11,145 bases of DNA from an uncultured Bacteroidia bacterium. Its GTDB lineage: Bacteria; Bacteroidota; Bacteroidia; Bacteroidales; UBA932. Of this stretch, positions 1 to 6,439 are shown in pieces; position 1 is the stretch's first letter; every line of letters begins with the position of its first letter. Below the pieces are notes generated by a model, which saw only the letters and a list, made by a program, of their open reading frames with translations, did not search any database and was not told where the DNA came from. The DNA lies in the NCBI GenBank assembly GCA_902796455.1, contig CADBPH010000191.1, positions 1-11,145 on the forward strand. The letters run 5' to 3'. The position numbers were made by a program, and so were the translations under genes.

Positions 1-285
1 GACCTGGCAATATTTGCCGAACGGATACAACTTGTCATAAGGCGGTCCGTTGCGGCGCCCCGCCCACTGGACGACATCCACGGGCTGACCTTTGATCTGA
101 TTCATCGTTCCCTGTACGTCGAAATGGATGTTGAGATCTCCATTGCTCAGCAGCGGCATCACGTACCGGGGCGGCAGGTTGTCACCGACACCTTCAATGG
201 TATTGATGAAGGACGATTCCCTTTCGGCGCGTATCGGGAGCAGGGCGCAAAACAGGACCAGAATGGCCAATAGATTTTTTTTCAT
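1..285 (-). CDS. Exported protein, N-terminal part only; possibly a glycoside hydrolase
   Basis: The reading frame is open from an ATG at 285-283 to the window edge, giving 95 residues with no stop. The first 20 residues form a clear Sec signal peptide: two lysines, a leucine/isoleucine-rich core, and a likely cut after the alanine of PIRA. The mature start contains LPPRYVMPLLSNGDLNI and later QWAGRRNGPPYD and YPFGKY. The pattern of a short N-terminal strand, a GNGD/SNGD-like turn and an aromatic-rich segment recalls the N-termini of secreted Bacteroidota glycosidases with an (alpha/alpha)6 barrel, but that is memory-based resemblance and not a firm family call. It diverges from the esterase-like gene at 482, which would fit a carbohydrate-processing locus. 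The frame and signal peptide are secure; the function is not. Confidence 0.6.
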   Translation of the reverse strand, partial: MKKNLLAILVLFCALLPIRAERESSFINTIEGVGDNLPPRYVMPLLSNGDLNIHFDVQGTMNQIKGQPVDVVQWAGRRNGPPYDKLYPFGKYCQV

Positions 286-305
286 ATGTGGATAGTTGGT
301 ACAAG

Positions 306-313
306 CAAAGATA
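306..313 (-). promoter_or_regulatory. Candidate -7 element (TATCTTTG) for the left-edge gene
   Basis: The plus strand reads CAAAGATA, so the minus strand reads TATCTTTG, a match to the Bacteroidota -7 consensus TAnnTTTG. It lies 20 bp upstream of the ATG at 285, which would leave a very short leader. No TTTG is found about 19 bp further upstream, so only half of the consensus promoter is present. AT content is raised around it. Confidence 0.4.
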
Positions 314-481
314 AAAAACAATTTGGTCATTTCCTTGTATTGCGCCACAGGGCCGTCATTTGCTCAAGGGTTTTCCCCTTGGTCTCCGGAACAAGACGCC
401 ATCGATTCAAAAATGCGGACTATTGGAGTTTTGTCAAAAAAGGCGTAACTTAGGAAATCTTATCCCGATCATGTCCTGAAT

Positions 482-1354
482 ATGAAAAACTACCTGTTAC
501 TGATTTGCTCCGTATGGCTTTTCGTGGCGGAATGCCCGGGCCATGCCGCGGACGGGCAACCCGCGGTGAAAGTGGATACGGTCTTGTATGACCCGGCAAC
601 GTCATATCCGAATAAGCTTCTGATAATCAGCCCGGCAGATGTGTCGGCGCCCTGCCCCTGCATCTTGTACGTGAAGGGTTCCGCCTGGAAGAAACAGAGC
701 ATGGCCGCGGCGGTGCGCCGGATGATCCCGATGGCGGAAAAGGGGTATGTGGTCGCCTGTGTCGAATACCGTCCTTGTTCCGAGGCGCTGTTTCCCGCAC
801 AGGTCGAGGACTCCAAGACGGCGGCCCGGTATATGCGCGCCCATGCTGCCGAATATGCCGTGGATCCGGACCGGATCTATGCCTGGGGTTCTTCTTCGGG
901 CGGGCATACGGTTCTGCTTCACGCGCTGACCCAGGATGGTTCTCTGCTGGATAGCGGCCGGCTCGGTGAATGGTCGTGTAAAGTCCGTGCGGTCGTGGAC
1001 TATTATGGGCCGAGTGAACTTGTCCGGGAATTCCGGATCGAGAACGGGTATCAGCGGGATCCGGATGCCAACGGAGGCCTCCTGCTCGGGGACCCGGTAT
1101 GGGAAAAGCGGGATGTCGCGTTGCGGGCGAGTCCGCTGTATTATGTCAATCCGTTTGCTGTTCCGGCGTTTATCGTACATGGAGACGGGGACAAGGTTGT
1201 CCCGCTGGATCAAAGTGAGGATCTGGCTGCCCGGTACCGGGAATGCGGCGCGTCCTGCGATTACCTGGTTCTTCCCGGCGAAGGCCATGGCACCGCCGGT
1301 TTCTGGACACCGGAACTCTACGACCGGGTCGACACCTTCCTCCGCACCCACTAG
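482..1354 (+). CDS. Secreted alpha/beta-hydrolase, esterase/lipase-like (BD-FAE type)
   Basis: 290 residues. A signal peptide covers about residues 1-23 (MKNYLLL..., cut near GHAA/DG). The alpha/beta-hydrolase fold follows. An oxyanion-loop segment YVKGSAW (residues 63-69) stands where HGGGW is usual. The nucleophile elbow GSSSG gives Ser138 and is followed by GH. HGDGDKVVP gives Asp237, and EGHG gives His269. All three triad members are therefore present in the right order, and length and layout match exported carbohydrate or feruloyl/acetyl esterases of Bacteroidota. No Shine-Dalgarno is visible before the ATG at 482, but the signal peptide supports this start. The next gene begins 48 bp downstream on the same strand and is probably in the same transcript. 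The natural ester is unknown; removal of acetyl or hydroxycinnamoyl groups from glycans is an inference, and a peptidase-like role is less likely. Confidence 0.88.
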   Translation: MKNYLLLICSVWLFVAECPGHAADGQPAVKVDTVLYDPATSYPNKLLIISPADVSAPCPCILYVKGSAWKKQSMAAAVRRMIPMAEKGYVVACVEYRPCSEALFPAQVEDSKTAARYMRAHAAEYAVDPDRIYAWGSSSGGHTVLLHALTQDGSLLDSGRLGEWSCKVRAVVDYYGPSELVREFRIENGYQRDPDANGGLLLGDPVWEKRDVALRASPLYYVNPFAVPAFIVHGDGDKVVPLDQSEDLAARYRECGASCDYLVLPGEGHGTAGFWTPELYDRVDTFLRTH

Positions 1355-1402
1355 CGTCGGCAATCGTTGTGTTACATTTTTCATTTCAATACGCAGATAA
1401 TC

Positions 1403-1999
1403 ATGGATATAGCAACGATTAAAGCCGCATTGTCACAAGGCGGGAGCATGGAGGATGCACGGAAAATCGCAACCGGACTGTTGACCGAAAGAGGAATCAC
1501 CATTCCTTTCCATCCCTCTGTCGATTTTGTCGAGCTGCTCCGGCAGTACAAAGCCAATCCGGACCTTTGGAAGGCGGCGCTGGATTATTTGGCAGAAATT
1601 GCCCCCAGGCTGTCGGAAATCACCGAATTCGGGGAAACGGAACTGGTCGGCACGCGCTGTTTCGCCATCCTTTCGGAATTGATGCCCATGCCTCTTGCTG
1701 AAACCACCCTCGAGGGCCATCACGACTATATCGACATCCAGCTTACCGAAGGGCCTGTCCGGTGGGGAATCTGTCCCTCGGACAATGGGCATCTTCAAGT
1801 GGTTCAGGAATATGACCCAGCCAAGGAGGCGGGATTTTATCTTTCCGATGACACGGAGTACTACACCCAGGAGGCTGACACGCCTTATGTTTTCGTTTTC
1901 TTCCCCAAAGACCTCCACAACCCTTCCTTCGCCGCAGAAGGGGCCGTATATGAAAAACCGCTTAAGAAGCTGGTAATCAAGGTTGCCAACGCCGAGTAA
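1403..1999 (+). CDS. YhcH/YjgK/YiaL-family (DUF386) cupin-like protein with an N-terminal extension
   Basis: 198 residues from the ATG at 1403; an in-frame ATG 36 bp earlier adds a hydrophobic, unlikely leader. The C-terminal half carries the family hallmarks: EGHHDYIDIQ at residues 104-113 (Glu104 and His106 are likely metal ligands), a YDPAKEAGFYLSDD segment at 137-150, and FFPKDLHNP at 166-174 (His172), ending in a KKLVIKV strand. Members are beta-sandwich metal-binding proteins of roughly 150 residues. The E. coli relatives are linked to sugar-acid catabolism, and one is reported to act as a sialic acid anomerase. About 70 residues before the core look helical and are extra. No signal peptide is present, so it is cytoplasmic. 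The position behind a secreted esterase suggests handling of a released sugar, but which sugar is unknown. Confidence 0.82.
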   Translation: MDIATIKAALSQGGSMEDARKIATGLLTERGITIPFHPSVDFVELLRQYKANPDLWKAALDYLAEIAPRLSEITEFGETELVGTRCFAILSELMPMPLAETTLEGHHDYIDIQLTEGPVRWGICPSDNGHLQVVQEYDPAKEAGFYLSDDTEYYTQEADTPYVFVFFPKDLHNPSFAAEGAVYEKPLKKLVIKVANAE

Positions 2000-2065
2000 C
2001 TGCCCCGCCGCCTGGGCTGAAACCGCCCCGCCTTCTGGGCTGTAACTGCTCCGCCGCCGGGGCGA
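1998..2065 (+). repeat. Three 23-bp tandem repeat copies just after the YhcH-family gene
   Basis: Units begin at 1998, 2021 and 2044 with an exact 23-bp period. They read AACTGCCCCGCCGCCTGGGC, AACCGCCCCGCCTTCTGGGC and AACTGCTCCGCCGCCGGGGC, each followed by a short tail. The first unit overlaps the last bases of the TAA stop. Copies differ at a few positions. The array lies in the convergent junction between two transcription units and could act as a length-variable or structured 3' element. No function is evident. Confidence 0.7.
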
Positions 2066-2091
2066 ATGGCCCCTTTCAGGAGAGCAGCTGC

Positions 2092-2140
2092 CCGAAACCG
2101 CCTCTGCCCCAAAAGCCCCCCTCCGGAGCTACGGTTTCGG
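2092..2140. repeat. Inverted repeat across the convergent gene junction
   Basis: CCGAAACCG (2092-2100) and CGGTTTCGG (2132-2140) are perfect 9-bp reverse complements separated by 31 bp, and the loop holds the palindrome CTCCGGAG at 2121-2128. The right arm lies inside the last codons of the DUF4249 gene. It could help stop or stabilise transcripts from both sides, but there is no T-tract, so calling it an intrinsic terminator would be too strong. Confidence 0.45.
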
Positions 2141-3037
2141 AAGGAGTTTCTTGTAGTAGGGGCGCTGGGGATCGTCGACGGTCACACTGGCGCTGACAAC
2201 GGGGGTGACGGCGAAATAGCCGACGACATTTTCTCCCCGGATGTTCGTCGGGCAATTGGCCGGCTGCGGTGAAAACAAAGGAATCGAAGAGAGGGAACTG
2301 TTCAGGGTGACGGAGAGCAGGTAATCAAAGTAATCTTTCGCGAGGGTATGGGCCTGCAGGGTGATGACATCCCCTTTCTCCAGGTATTTGCAGCAGTCCC
2401 CGTAGCGTTTCTGCAAAAAACTCACCTGCATGAGGGTCGTAATCGGGAAACCGGTTACGATGTTCCCGTTAAAATACTTGTCGTCAAGTACTTCCGACAA
2501 TTCGAACGGATAGAACCGGTCATTGACCCCGATGGTCACATAATAGAAACTGGTCTGCGGCTGGTCTTTGCCCCAGATGGCCACCGTCCACAGACTGTCT
2601 ACACCCATGGACTTGTTGCCGGCCCAGGCATAGTCGATTTCGTCCAGCCGGAAACCGCTTTCCGGCATCGTCGCCTCTGCCTCATAAATATTTCCGCCCT
2701 CCTCGATCCAGAGCCGGTAGTTCCTGCCGTATTCGGCATGATAACCTTCCGGGGCCACATAGACGCCCGGCTGCTGCTCGCTGAAACGGACCGTTTCCTC
2801 TTCATCCGCAACAGTAACGGACGCACCCCTGACGGCGGCTGCCGCCTGTTCCTGCCCGTCGCTGAAATAAGGGACCGTCCGGGACAGCATCACCTGCTGC
2901 GGCACCCCGGCCTGGTCTGTCAGGGTAGCATCCACGACCAGGTATTCGTTGTACTCCCCGTCTGAACGGAGATCGGTTTTTTCCGTACATGCAGCCATCA
3001 GCGCCAGGCCAGCCAGGAAGAAATGCCATTTTTTCAT
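2129..3037 (-). CDS. DUF4249-family lipoprotein, partner of the TonB-dependent receptor
   Basis: 302 residues. The N-terminus MKKWHFFLAGLALMAAC is a lipoprotein signal with the lipidated cysteine at residue 17. The mature part begins with a beta strand (EYLVVDATLTDQAG, about 32-45), then QQVMLSRTVPYFS, and a repeated beta-rich layout with GVYVAPEGYHAEYGRNYRLWIEEGGNIYEAEATMP at about 91-125. This is the usual opening of DUF4249 proteins: a beta-sandwich followed by a second beta domain, with family lengths near 300-400. Such genes regularly sit immediately downstream of TonB-dependent receptors lacking a SusD partner. Here the receptor stop and this ATG are 2 bp apart. It is probably outer-membrane anchored and may form a lid or substrate-binding subunit on the receptor; that role is inferred. 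It is the last gene of the operon. Confidence 0.85.
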   Translation of the reverse strand: MKKWHFFLAGLALMAACTEKTDLRSDGEYNEYLVVDATLTDQAGVPQQVMLSRTVPYFSDGQEQAAAAVRGASVTVADEEETVRFSEQQPGVYVAPEGYHAEYGRNYRLWIEEGGNIYEAEATMPESGFRLDEIDYAWAGNKSMGVDSLWTVAIWGKDQPQTSFYYVTIGVNDRFYPFELSEVLDDKYFNGNIVTGFPITTLMQVSFLQKRYGDCCKYLEKGDVITLQAHTLAKDYFDYLLSVTLNSSLSSIPLFSPQPANCPTNIRGENVVGYFAVTPVVSASVTVDDPQRPYYKKLLPKP

Positions 3038-3039
3038 CG

Positions 3040-5400
3040 TCAGAACAGGATATTGTAGGAAACGGAGGGAATAATGGTGAAAAGATACACTTTCAGGGCC
3101 TGGGCGGAGGATTCCTCCCGGTCATAATTGAAAGCGATGCTCCAGGCATTGTGCCGGGAATAGGCGTTGTACAGGGAGAGATTCCATTCGCCGGAAAACC
3201 GTTTTTCCCGGACCCTGCCCTTTGTGCGCCAGGTCAGGGAAAGGTCCATCCGGTGATAGTCCGGCAGCGAATCTTCGTTGCGGGCGGAGTAGACCGGGAC
3301 CCATGTCCCCTTGTAGGCGTACCGGCCCACCGGGTAAGTCGTCGGCGCCCCGCTGTAAAAGACCCATTCCGTGGAGGCGGACCACTGCCGCGAGAAATCG
3401 TATGACAGCACGAAATTGACGGCATGTTCATGGTTGAGCGGCGAGCGGTATTTCTTCCCGCCATTCAGCTCCGGGATGTGGTACCAGGCCTTGGACCAGG
3501 TGTAGGACAGCCAGCCGTTCCATTTGGCGAATTCATACTTGAGCATGAGTTCGGCCCCATACGACCATCCGTTGCCGGTCCGCAGCAGCCCTTCCCGGTT
3601 TTCATTGTCGATGACGATGCCGGCATTTTCCACGAAGTCGATGGCGCCCCGGCTCTTTTTGTAGAAGCCCTCCAGCGAGAGCTCAATCGCCTGGTCTGCA
3701 AGTAACGAGTTGATACCCAACGAGTATTGGTCGGAGATCTGCGGGCGGGTATTGGGCGAGGCCGTGAACCAGGTATCTACCGGACTGCCGGTGATGCTGA
3801 CCCGCGCCTGCTGGAGATACTGCCGGGAACGCGAGTAGGCGGCCTTGAGGGAAAGGTCGTCGGTCAGCGGGAGGGAAGCGGAAAGGCGCGGCTCCAGGCC
3901 GGTATACGTCTGGATGACCTTCCCCTTTTCGTATTCGACGGTATTCTCCAGTTCGTGCGTGTCGGGATTGAAGAATTTCTGGGTCGTGCCGCCCAGTGTG
4001 GAGAAGGAGGAAAAGCGCAGGCCGTAACGCAGGGTCAGCCGGGCGATTTTCTGCTCATTCTGCAGGTAGACGGACGGCTGGACTGCGAACGCATCGGGCA
4101 TTTTGACGTTGTTGACCACGGTGGTTTCACCGACAGGGGTGCATTCTCCCGGTGCCAGGGAAAAATACGCGAGGCCGAAACCTGCCCGGAGGGTATTCCT
4201 GGCCCCCAGGTACCAGGTCCATCCCGCCTTCATGCCGGTTTCGCGGATACCTTGGATGTAGTCGAATTGCGCCTCGCTGATATCCCCGTTCAAGGTGTTC
4301 TTATACAACGAGTTGTAGATTGTGACATCAGAGGTCAGGGAGGGTTTCCAGACATGGTTCCACCGCAGGGACTGGGTATTGTTCCGGAACCCGAACTTCA
4401 TCCGGCCCAAGTCGAATTCTTCCATGCTGAGACCGAAGATATCCTGCCCGCTGAAAGCCGACAGGTACAGCCGGTCCTTCTCCCCGGCGATCCAGCTGAG
4501 CTTGGCGTTGAGGTCATAGAAGAACATCTGCGTATTGTCGGGAAGACGGTCTCTCAGCAGGGGGAAGAACAGGTCGAGGTATGTCCTGCGGCCCGCCAGC
4601 ATGAAGGAAAGTTTCTCCGGGACAATGGGCCCTTCCAGGAAGACCTTGGATGTGATCAGTCCCACCGAGGCGCTGCCGCCGAACTGGTGGTGGTTGCCGT
4701 CCTTGGAGTCGATGTCCAGCACGGAGGCGATCCGGCCGCCGTACGACGCCGGGAAATCCCCCTTGTAGAGCTCTGCGCTGCGGATGGCGTCGCTGTTGAA
4801 CATGGACAGGAATCCGAGGAAATGGCCGCTGTTGTAGATCGGCGCCCCGTCCATCAGAATCAGGTTCTGGTCAATGCCGCCGCCCCGGACGCTGAAACCG
4901 GTCGCGCCTTCGCTCGGGGTCTGGACGCCCGGCATCATCTGGATGACGCGGATGATATCGGTTTCACCCATCAGGGCGGGGAGTTTCTTGACGAGGACCG
5001 CATCGACCCGTTCGAGGCCCATCTGGGGAATCCTCAGTTCATCCCGTTTGCTTTTCGAGAAGACGGTGGCCGCTTCGAGCGTCTGGCGGTCCACTTCCAT
5101 GGCGAAGTCGAGCCGGGCCGGGCCGGAAAGCGTAAGTTTCTTGGATACAGTTACATAACCGGTAAAAGAGCACAAGACGGTCACGTCTCCTTCTTTCACG
5201 GAGAGGGAATAATAGCCGGTCCGGTCGGCGGCAACTCCGACCGTTCGGTCTTCTGTAAAAACGACGGCTCCTGTCAGGGGTTCCCCGCTGGCAGCGTCTT
5301 TTACATACCCGGACAAGACGGTTTTCCTTCCCTGTCCCAGGGCCGGGACAAGGGACAGGGTCAGCGCCAGGAACCAGATGAAAGAGAATCGGTTATTCAT
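3040..5400 (-). CDS. TonB-dependent outer-membrane receptor (CarboxypepD_reg-like/plug/barrel)
   Basis: 786 residues. A signal peptide spans about 1-22. A carboxypeptidase regulatory-like beta-sandwich covers about 27-103 (LSGYVKDAASGEPLTGAVV, later TGYYSLSV and CSFTGYV). The plug domain at about 118-230 contains the diagnostic LPALMGETDIIRVIQMMPGV, GFSVRGG, LILMDGAPIYN and GDFPASYGGRIASVLDI. The rest is a beta-barrel with alternating aromatic strands, ending in YNILF with a terminal phenylalanine, which suits outer-membrane insertion. At under 800 residues it is shorter than SusC proteins and resembles the FecA-like receptors paired with DUF4249. It imports a ligand with TonB/ExbBD energy; the ligand cannot be read from the sequence. 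The 6-bp gap to the upstream BNR gene and 2-bp gap to the DUF4249 gene indicate one operon. Confidence 0.93.
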   Translation of the reverse strand: MNNRFSFIWFLALTLSLVPALGQGRKTVLSGYVKDAASGEPLTGAVVFTEDRTVGVAADRTGYYSLSVKEGDVTVLCSFTGYVTVSKKLTLSGPARLDFAMEVDRQTLEAATVFSKSKRDELRIPQMGLERVDAVLVKKLPALMGETDIIRVIQMMPGVQTPSEGATGFSVRGGGIDQNLILMDGAPIYNSGHFLGFLSMFNSDAIRSAELYKGDFPASYGGRIASVLDIDSKDGNHHQFGGSASVGLITSKVFLEGPIVPEKLSFMLAGRRTYLDLFFPLLRDRLPDNTQMFFYDLNAKLSWIAGEKDRLYLSAFSGQDIFGLSMEEFDLGRMKFGFRNNTQSLRWNHVWKPSLTSDVTIYNSLYKNTLNGDISEAQFDYIQGIRETGMKAGWTWYLGARNTLRAGFGLAYFSLAPGECTPVGETTVVNNVKMPDAFAVQPSVYLQNEQKIARLTLRYGLRFSSFSTLGGTTQKFFNPDTHELENTVEYEKGKVIQTYTGLEPRLSASLPLTDDLSLKAAYSRSRQYLQQARVSITGSPVDTWFTASPNTRPQISDQYSLGINSLLADQAIELSLEGFYKKSRGAIDFVENAGIVIDNENREGLLRTGNGWSYGAELMLKYEFAKWNGWLSYTWSKAWYHIPELNGGKKYRSPLNHEHAVNFVLSYDFSRQWSASTEWVFYSGAPTTYPVGRYAYKGTWVPVYSARNEDSLPDYHRMDLSLTWRTKGRVREKRFSGEWNLSLYNAYSRHNAWSIAFNYDREESSAQALKVYLFTIIPSVSYNILF

Positions 5401-5406
5401 GCTTTC

Positions 5407-6438
5407 TTATCTTACTGCGGCGACCAGAACACGGCAATTGACCGGGTCTCCGGAGTAATAAGTAATATAGTGGCGGGACTTCATGGCAACCGCATTGGCG
5501 TTCCCGGAATCGTACGGACGTTCCCGTCCGCCCTCGGCCAAAACCACCGGCTCCGGCCAGGCGTTCCCGTCTGCGAGGATTGCTTCCACGGGTGCGGTAC
5601 GCACTTTCAGCAATCCGGCGCCCCGCTGATAATAGTAGTTGTAAATCAATCCTTTATCTTTATCGTAAATCAGCGACGGCGTGGATTGGAGCACATCCGA
5701 GATGTTTGTCGTGGTCTTCTGCCAGGTCTTTCCCCAGTCATGGGAAATGAGTTGGAACTGGTGCCCGCCGGGCATCTCGCTGCGGGCAATGGCCAGCAGG
5801 AGTCCGTCACCGAGCACCACCACGGAGGGTTCCGTCGGCCAGTCCTTCTTGGGAAGATCCTTTTCAATGACTCGCTGTTCCCAATGACGTCCATTGTCCC
5901 GGCTTACGAGTACGCCCCAGCTCTTATTGTCTTTATCATCGCTGTAATCATCTGAGAACCATAAGCATTCAAGCCCTTCGGGAGTGTGGAAGATATCCGT
6001 TATCTGCATCGGGTTCGGATCCAGGGCAGGTGTACTGAGCAACTCGAAGGTCTTTCCGTCGCCGGTCCGGTATAATGCCATCCGGGGATCCGCCGGCATC
6101 CGCCGTATCCAGAACAGGGCATTTCCTTCGGCATCGGTTCCTTTGCCGATCGAGGACGTTCCGTATCCGGGGTTCGCGTCAATCAAAATCCGCTCCGACC
6201 AGGACTTTGCGCCATCGTCGGAGTAGCGCGCATAGGCTCCGCGCCCTTTCTCAGCAGTGTTGTGGTCTTTGCCGACAGTATAAATACACACGAGCCTGTT
6301 CCCGACAGGCTGGATCATGGGCCAGCAATTGTAACCGGGCGCGTCTTCCACCGTGTAGACATCGGTCCCTGCCGGAGAGCATGCAGTCAGCAGGAAGCAA
6401 AACGCCAGTACAAGCGCGACAAGCAGCTTTTTTATCAT
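5407..6438 (-). CDS. Lipoprotein with sialidase-type (BNR/Asp-box) beta-propeller
   Basis: 343 residues. The lipoprotein signal MIKKLLVALVLAFCFLLTAC puts the lipidated cysteine at residue 20. Two full Asp boxes (S-x-D-x-G-x-x-W) are visible, SRDNGRHW at 179-186 and SHDWGKTW at 232-239, with a degenerate one, SDDGAKSW, at 73-80 and a trace at 124-131 (RTGDGKTF). These, together with repeated beta strands, mark the six-bladed sialidase fold. Arginines near the first box (RYSDD) and in GGRERPYDSGNANAV (303-317) could contribute to a carboxylate-binding cluster, but I cannot confirm the GH33 arginine triad and Tyr/Glu pair, so true sialidase activity is uncertain. It begins 1 bp after the protease stop and ends 6 bp before the receptor. 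It is probably surface or periplasmic, acting on or binding the glycan part of the operon's substrate. Confidence 0.8.
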   Translation of the reverse strand: MIKKLLVALVLAFCFLLTACSPAGTDVYTVEDAPGYNCWPMIQPVGNRLVCIYTVGKDHNTAEKGRGAYARYSDDGAKSWSERILIDANPGYGTSSIGKGTDAEGNALFWIRRMPADPRMALYRTGDGKTFELLSTPALDPNPMQITDIFHTPEGLECLWFSDDYSDDKDNKSWGVLVSRDNGRHWEQRVIEKDLPKKDWPTEPSVVVLGDGLLLAIARSEMPGGHQFQLISHDWGKTWQKTTTNISDVLQSTPSLIYDKDKGLIYNYYYQRGAGLLKVRTAPVEAILADGNAWPEPVVLAEGGRERPYDSGNANAVAMKSRHYITYYSGDPVNCRVLVAAVR

Positions 6439-6439
6439 G

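Noticed and set aside
602..1384. A 260-codon minus-strand frame across the esterase gene
   Set aside because: Antisense shadow of a gene with a complete catalytic triad and signal peptide; arginine/proline-rich with no recognisable domain.
1367..1402. Upstream ATG at 1367 as the start of the YhcH-family gene
   Set aside because: It adds MCYIFHFNTQII, unlike the family and without a signal function; the ATG at 1403 gives a natural start.
1998..2065. CRISPR array
   Set aside because: The units are contiguous 23-bp tandem repeats with no spacers and no cas genes are nearby.
3040..5400. Receptor as a classical SusC with SusD partner
   Set aside because: It is under 800 residues and the adjacent gene is DUF4249, not SusD, so a polysaccharide utilisation locus call is not justified.
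3727..5955. A 742-codon open frame on the plus strand, antisense to the receptor and BNR genes
   Set aside because: It mirrors two well-supported genes in GC-rich DNA; the translation has no domain, no signal and a glycine/arginine/proline-heavy composition typical of antisense frames.
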